Assembly: GCA_022829145.1 (NCBI GenBank)
Contig: CM040755.1
Coordinates: 10,859,563-10,923,562 of the forward strand
Source: Albula goreensis
Taxonomy: Eukaryota; Chordata; Actinopteri; Albuliformes; Albulidae
Length of the DNA: 64,000 nucleotides
Reading direction: 5' to 3'
A program made the position numbers and the translations under genes. A model generated the notes under the pieces. That model ran no database searches. It was not told the DNA's origin and worked only from the letters and a program-made list of their open reading frames with translations. Below are positions 57,297-64,000 of the stretch, piece by piece (the stretch's first letter is position 1; each line of letters starts with the position of its first letter).

Positions 57297-60200
57297 GTTC
57301 AATATTTGAATGGCCCGGTTTGTGTGGCTTCACCCCTGTGTGTTCTTCTAGGGTGTCAAGAACTCGTCATTCACACCCTCCCTGTGATCCTTATCTGGGT
57401 GAAGAAGGTCACCAGAGAGGATAGACACACCTCCTTTCTGTGATCCTGGCATTATTGGCTGTGCCGTTTAATTTTATAAGTATGCCATTGGCCACTGTTT
57501 ATGCAATACGCCCCCCATAAGAGCTGAGAAAAAATGTGTTACATTATGTAATATGCTGCACAGAAAAAATGAGCCTGTTGATCACTATCAAGAAACAAAA
57601 CCAAGTTACTTCAAGTACCTGCTATTCTTATGTTTTCTTATCTATGTTAAATCATGTTTGAGCAGACCATCTTTTCCCATAATTTTTTCATGTTGTAACC
57701 CATTTATGTGCACCTGGATTTTACAAAGGAAATTATGTAAAGCATCTTGTTGAAGGGTAAAGAAAAAAACAATAGCTAGTCCCATTGACCCACCCCTGTG
57801 ATTCCCAGATGAACAAAGTACTAATCAGTCATAAGAGATGAAACCATTACTCAGAGCACACGTTACAAAACACACAACACACACATATGCAGACAGGCCT
57901 GGATTTAGTGCAATTGACCTTAACTTTGCTTCACAAAGAAAATGAAGAGTTAGTGCTTTTCCTAACAAATACAGCTTGCCAAAATTAACTTTCCAACTTG
58001 TGTTTGTGGCAAAAAATAGTGCACACTTGAATTTAATTTTAACGAGGATGAATGCTGATTGAATCCAGGACACAGACCGTACCACACAAAAAGTTATATT
58101 TTGAGTCATATTAAAGTCACAGGCACTTTCTCCTCGGACTACACTTGATTAATCCTAATCCTTCCAGGGTTACTCACCCTTACACAGAGGCTTCTTACCT
58201 AATTCACTTTTCAGAAATGGATTCTGAGAACCAGGACAAGAGCAGCCAAGATTTATAATGGCAAGTAACACAATAAAAAGCTGACTCTCCCTGACTCATT
58301 CCCTCTTACCGGTCACACACGGTGAAAGGCTAATCTGTATCTCCTCTCCATCATAATGAAAATCTGTACCTTTCTGATGCGAGGTACCTCATGACGCCAT
58401 AGCACAATGTTGTGGATTGATTGATTCTCAGGGAATCAGGAAGGAACAGAAGAATGTAAATAAAGACACATTAGCACTGCTTAAGTGCCATGAAAATGCT
58501 ATGAAAACATGACATCACAGATGATTGGTGACACCTTAAAGAAACTATATTTGCAAATGGTTCATGAGAGGTTGTTACTGTTTTGATGGGAGGGACTATA
58601 AAAGCTGGAGTGAACAAATTTATTATAGCTTGTATTTGGTGATATAGACCTAGGAACTAAATTAAATAAGTCTCTAATCGAATTGGAAACTCAATGGCAC
58701 TTTTCCTTCTGGTAAAAATACTCCTATATTCATGTTAATATCTGCTGTCAAGTTCTCCAGTCGTAATTTACTTTAGGAGAGTGAGTCAACGGTTCATGTA
58801 GGCCAGGCTTCTCGCATGCTTCAGCAATAATTTATGTATAATCAAATTTGTCATCACTGCATACACCGTTTTTTTCCCTTGCCTGGCACAACCTAGTACA
58901 CAGAAAAAAAGAAGAAAATAATACGTTGTACAGCATGATTGCTTCCTCATATTCATTTATCACATCCATTTAACATTTCTATGTCCATTTCACATTTTTA
59001 TACCAAGTTCACATTTCACTTCCATGTCATATTTTTGCAGGACATGCCTGAATGAGCAGCGGTCTAGCAAAAGGAATATGACACATCCAACGACATTTCT
59101 CAGATGACAAGGTCTGAAAATAACAGTCTGCACCCTTACGTAAATAGAAGTTCCATTTTTTTTTGTTTTTGTTTTCAATTATCTGGGTTTGTTGAAGTCA
59201 AAACAGCATATCATTTCCTGTCCAGAATTTGTGGAATTGGTGGAATGGTAATATTTCTGTTGGCCTATTGAAAACCAGCATGCTCCTTTTACTCAATGGA
59301 TTTGGGCACTTCAAGACCCAAAGGGCCATTCTAGAATAATATGTCATGACATAACCACCCCCCAGCCCCCACACCCACCCTCAACAGAATATGGTGAAGA
59401 ATGAGAGAAAGGGCACAGATGAAAGAATTCACTGCTTTGAACCACAGAAATAGCAGAAACCTCTCTGCAGCAATGACACAGGTAATGTTTAAAAAACATC
59501 ACTGGAATTTGGGAATGGCCAAGCCAGAACAGTACGTCAGAATGCATACTGACAGCGTACTGTAAACATAGATGTAAATGACGAAGGTGCATTTTAAACA
59601 CAGCTCCCCACAGGGACAACTGTGGAATTTCTGGAATTCTCTGTAGATAGGTGGCAAATGTCTTTCAAATTATGTGGCTGAAATTCATTCAATTACTCCC
59701 ATGAAGTTGGTCAGAACATAATTTCCAAAGTCTAGTACCTGCTTGACACCTGCCCAAATTACATTTATCAGGTTGACTATGTTGCTTGGCTAGCTTTAAA
59801 ATATTTCAGATAATATACACCTGACAACTTCAAAGTTCTTCAAGTGTTCATATTAATGGTGTCAAGCATTTGAATACCACAAAATGCACAAGGAAATTAA
59901 AATAATCAATGCCCTGCCAGCTCTTACAATTATGCTTAATTAAAAAAACTTTTCTAGAGATGCATCCTCAAACAGTTTTGCCAGGATATATGGTAATTTT
60001 CAAACATGACACACTTCCTAATGCTATAAAAACAGCAACACAACAGATAAAAATTAATTACCTTATAGCATGGTTTTGCACAACAGTTTTTGCTTCTAAT
60101 TAAACTTATATGAGGCACACAAAGATTAAACATGAAGTGGATTCATTGTAACACGAAAAATCTTTAACTATTCACAATTTAATTATTAAGCAGAAATGTT

Positions 60201-63200
60201 GTAAGTATGTATTACTGGGACCATATAGGTCCTTCATTCATATGCAGTTTGGTAACCAGAACCGTTATACATCTGCTATTCACAGCGCAATGCCATGGAC
60301 CTCAGATTCATGTGTCAAAACCTGAACCAAGCAGCTCTGTCAGCATCTGTTACAGAGCTCTCTGCATGTTCCTCTTCATTCCTGTGATTCCTGTTTTCAT
60401 TCATGTTTTCACTGCTTTCAGCTATGATTTAACCTTTTTAAATGAAACAGGATATTATCTGCATTATTTCTAAATTAGTGCTCATGAAATACACCACTAT
60501 AAAGCTGTGTGTGTGCATATGTGTGTGCTCTTTGAACTCCTTTAAGTCATGCCTTTTTGAATTTTTTATCTATTGATTTTTGCTGGAGGATGTCCATTCC
60601 TGTACATAAAGCGTTGGGCAGATCTCAGATGTACTATCGTGTCCCTCAGATGCCCTGACAATTAAGCTGAAATAATGACAGAAGCATTTCCTCAACCTTA
60701 GAATGGAAATATTGATTCTGACAAGGTTGGAACACTCTGAAAAACTGAACTGTATGACTCATGTATATTCCATGGGGATGGCCATTTTTTAGTTTTGAAG
60801 GTACATATTTGCAACTTTTGGGCTGTTCTATAGTGTAAGATAATTGTAATAACAATTATGTCACATGACATATGCATTTTTATGCCATCACAATGAGGCA
60901 TCTCATTTGAGTTGCTCATTCCCACATCTCAAACAACTATCCATATTTACTGCAGAACTGACCTTCTTCTCATTAACTTAGACTGCTGAAGTCTCACTTT
61001 AATTCTAATTGTAATGTCTTTGAACATAAATATGACAGAGCTCAACTGGTAACGTTTTAGATTGCAATACTTTCTCAGAGTAGGACAGCGCTAATTAAGT
61101 GAATGTTCCTCCACATGCCAACAGCATTCTATAACAAGGATACCAGAGGCGGAGAAAACATATTTTAAATCCAATAGACTGGGTTTTATTTGAAGAGGGA
61201 GCCACAATATCAGGTAGACATGGCCATTGCACTTGGTAATGAGTTGTGTGAGGTCTGAAAACAGGTACAGAAGAGTGACAGCAATAGAAGCTCTCAGGGG
61301 GAAACACAGCCTGATCAACACGGGCAGGTGGAGGACCGATGCCTAAGTGCATTCTGGTGCAATCTCTGGTGTAATCAAAGCCTGTTCTGGACAAGTTCTC
61401 TGTCCAGATGGATTGGCCTTTACAGCAGTCCTTTGAACCCAGGCCCAACAAGCTGTCAGCACATTGATGTCGTTATGTAAGTACAGGAAGGAGTGGACCG
61501 CCCCTCTCTCTTTGTTGCTGGCAGACTTGATCCTGGTGAGGGTGAGTGATGGGGTCCATGGTTCTTGGACGTCAGCCTTCCCACAAGGCTGTGCAGTGTT
61601 AACACTGGCCCGTGGAGGGCCTCCAGAAGGGGCAGCACGGCCTGGCTAATCGACCTCAGACCCTTGCCATACGTGAACGTCCGGTCTTGTTTTAATCTGC
61701 TCCCTCTCCATAAATATTTCCATGAAGCTATTGTTAGGAGTTTTGGACAGCTCCATTTGCATCGTTCCAAAAAAAATAACTTGTCCTAAATTTGCCCTTT
61801 ATGTTTGCTCCTGAGTCAGCTTTGCTGTAATTACAGCATCTGGCTTGTTTTTCGCTGTACATGACACAGGGCTCCAGTGTCCACAGGTGTGTGGAGAAAT
61901 GGCCAGGGCATTAGGGTATTACCGTACTCTTGGCTGGAACTGCATCATGAAACCATGATTATTATATTTGCTACAGGCGCCAGAGCCGCAATACAAACAA
62001 ATGTCTGTGAAAAATTGGGAGTAAGATTGCATTAAAAGTGCAAAAAGGATGCATTTTATGTACAAAACCAATTGCATTGCAATGTTTCTCATATAACATT
62101 TCATTAAATTACTATAATGTGTGAGCTGCTGAGTGATGTATCAGTGTAAAGCTGAAGTTCTCCATTCTTGCAGATCTTATTTAATACTATGGCTAAGCTT
62201 TCAGACAGAAGACCTTCATTAGGGCAGTGATTGCAGCTGGATTGAATCCTGATCTTTGAGTGCCAACTATGATGGGGAGTGCTGTGGAGTGACAATATCC
62301 CATAGTGCTACCCAGGGAGGGAGTGATCCATTCCACAGGGTTTTTAGTGAGTACTCTGGTCTGTTGATCTGCCAGTTCAAGCTGCAGTGGTTTTGCAGTC
62401 ATCCAATCCAATCACTGCACAGCCCAGCAGGTGAACTGCAGTGTGAAAGAAAGTGGCAGCTGGCTGTAACTGATTTGGAAGATGCTCAAAACTGTACACT
62501 TCAGAATGAAAGGGGTGTCACCAACAGCAGAGTGGACATTAAACTAAAATTGGGTATTCTGAATTTGGGAGTAAAGACAAAAAGAACTAATGAGGTGCAT
62601 TAACATAAGGGAGGAGAAGTCTCTCAATGATCTTGGTGAACTAAATCAACTAAATCAGACAGGTACTGCATCTGATACAGGTTTAACATTTTACAAGTTA
62701 GATTTTCCTTCATTGTTTGTGCATTCCTGCATACACAGAACAAGGGAATGGCAATCCCTTTGTTTTTCTGAATCTTTCGCGAGTGCTGACTACCAGGATA
62801 TGGGATGTGTATGAGTCTGCCAATATGCACAAATGCAACTGAAATGACATATCATAAGAAAATCCCAAAAAGGCTTCCCTGACTGTTTGCATCTATTACA
62901 TATCCCAGCATGCTCATCCCTTAAAATAGGACAACCACAGCCTGGCAAATCTGGCTTTGCTTCATTGATGTTATTTAAAATCTTGCTTCCTCTTAAGAAA
63001 ACTATAAAATCATGAATAGAAGTGAATAGACTGCTCACAGGATTTAAGACGTATAGGTCAAGAGAATGACAGGAGGGGATAGGGCACATTTGTTTGATTG
63101 TTCAGTGCTGCTTTATTTAATTAGATATTAAATTCATATGAATGCAATACATGAACTCTCTAATGTAGTGAATTTTGTTTTGGATATGGCTTGGATACAG

Positions 63201-64000
63201 AATACTGGATATGGTATTCCCTTTGATCTGTTCCTGTGGATTGACATATCATTTTGTTTGCGCAAATAAAACAAATCACATGGAGTATTATCAGAAATAT
63301 GCCAACTTTCTTTCGCATTAGATTTAACGTTTTTGTCCTGTGTCTATTATAAAAACCATATGTGCCTTTTAGTATCCTACATGTTTAGTGTGTGTTATCA
63401 TTACCAAACCCATTGTTAAACTCAAAAAAGGTTGATTGGCACAGAGACCCAGTAAGGTGAAGACAGGATGACAGGCCTCTGAGTTTAAATGAGGAGATGA
63501 TAGAGAATTAATATGCCTCTATTCATCACTGACTTCCTCCTGGTGAACCGTTATAATAACCCGGCAGGGGCCCTGCTGAATCTGATCAGGTTATAAATAT
63601 CCTGACTTTTGAAAGCATGAGTCATCAATGAAGCTGCAGCTGGGTTAGACAGGCTAATAAAGCGGCTTGTTTGAACCATGTTTCAATTCCTGACACCCCG
63701 TACTGTAAATGTGAAATTCAAAGGTCTATTAAAATGCAAATTTTATTTAATAATGTGCTTCTTGGTCTAAACACATTGATTAAACGGATGAGCTTAATTC
63801 ACGGTCAAAACAGTAGTTTTTCTTTTTTGTTTCTGATGGTCGTTTAAGGTTGCATGACTCAAAAATGACTCACAAAGGCCGTTCATAAAATGTCAAGAGT
63901 GGACAGGAACCCGTAGATTATGTTTTATGTCTTCAACAGATATATCTGTCATTTGTTTTATTTTGATGACAGCAAGGAATGTCAGCTTTGATTTAACTGC

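Larger units (their letters stand above)
48299..64000. other. 5' flank of creb3l1: no gene recognised
   Basis: About 15.7 kb without a recognisable gene. Open frames such as 50501-50854, 54253-54630 and 61095-61451 show no known domain. It contains an AAAT tract near 48860, palindromes at 51083-51104 and 52811-52834, a paired AAAAGCTTTT motif near 53422-53450, a possible LINE tail at 57243 and a cluster of TGASTCA sites at 63618-63872. It could hold distal enhancers, but conservation data would be needed to say so. Confidence 0.6.

Noticed and set aside
1-64000. A previously undescribed multi-gene system, CRISPR array or viral insertion
   Set aside because: I found a single known vertebrate gene with ordinary intronic and intergenic DNA. 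No array of spaced repeats, viral open frames or long terminal repeats was seen.

Overview
This window looks like vertebrate, most likely teleost fish, nuclear DNA. It is AT-rich and intron-rich, with many long CA/TG microsatellites and A-runs and at least two tRNA-derived SINE fragments carrying the teleost-type tail motifs. It contains one recognisable protein-coding gene. I see no bacterial, viral or plasmid-like organisation, no CRISPR array, no rRNA and no convincing tRNA gene. Species cannot be fixed from this sequence.

The gene is creb3l1 (OASIS), an ER-membrane-anchored bZIP transcription factor of the CREB3 family. It lies on the minus strand. Its ATG is at 48098 and its likely stop codon ends at 11462, so the coding span is about 36.6 kb. 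I reconstructed twelve coding exons by hand. All eleven introns have GT donors and AG acceptors, and reading phases agree at every junction. The product carries an N-terminal acidic region, a serine/proline-rich segment, a basic region with the N-x7-R signature, a leucine zipper with perfect heptads, one transmembrane helix, and a luminal tail with an R-S-L-L site-1-protease motif. The modelled protein is about 501 residues if one missing base in exon 11 is restored. As printed, the frame stops early, at residue 462.

Layout: 1-10.9 kb is the downstream flank, with no gene recognised. 11.0-11.5 kb holds the last coding exon and the probable 3' UTR. 11.5-15.2 kb holds exons 12 to 9, encoding the luminal tail, membrane helix and end of the zipper. 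20.8-21.6 kb holds the compact bZIP exons 8, 7 and 6. 23.1-28.4 kb holds exons 5, 4 and 3, encoding the S/P-rich region and two SUMO-type motifs. 32.6 kb holds exon 2 (activation region). 32.8-48.0 kb is a 15-kb first intron. 48.0-48.1 kb holds exon 1. 48.3-64 kb is the 5' flank, with no gene recognised.

No undescribed multi-gene system is visible. The points most worth a second look are the exon 11 frameshift, a 45-bp near-perfect palindrome in intron 1, several RFX-type X-box palindromes, a CpG-rich patch with three ACGT cores in intron 2, two antisense SINE fragments close to exons, and a cluster of AP-1-type sites at the right edge.
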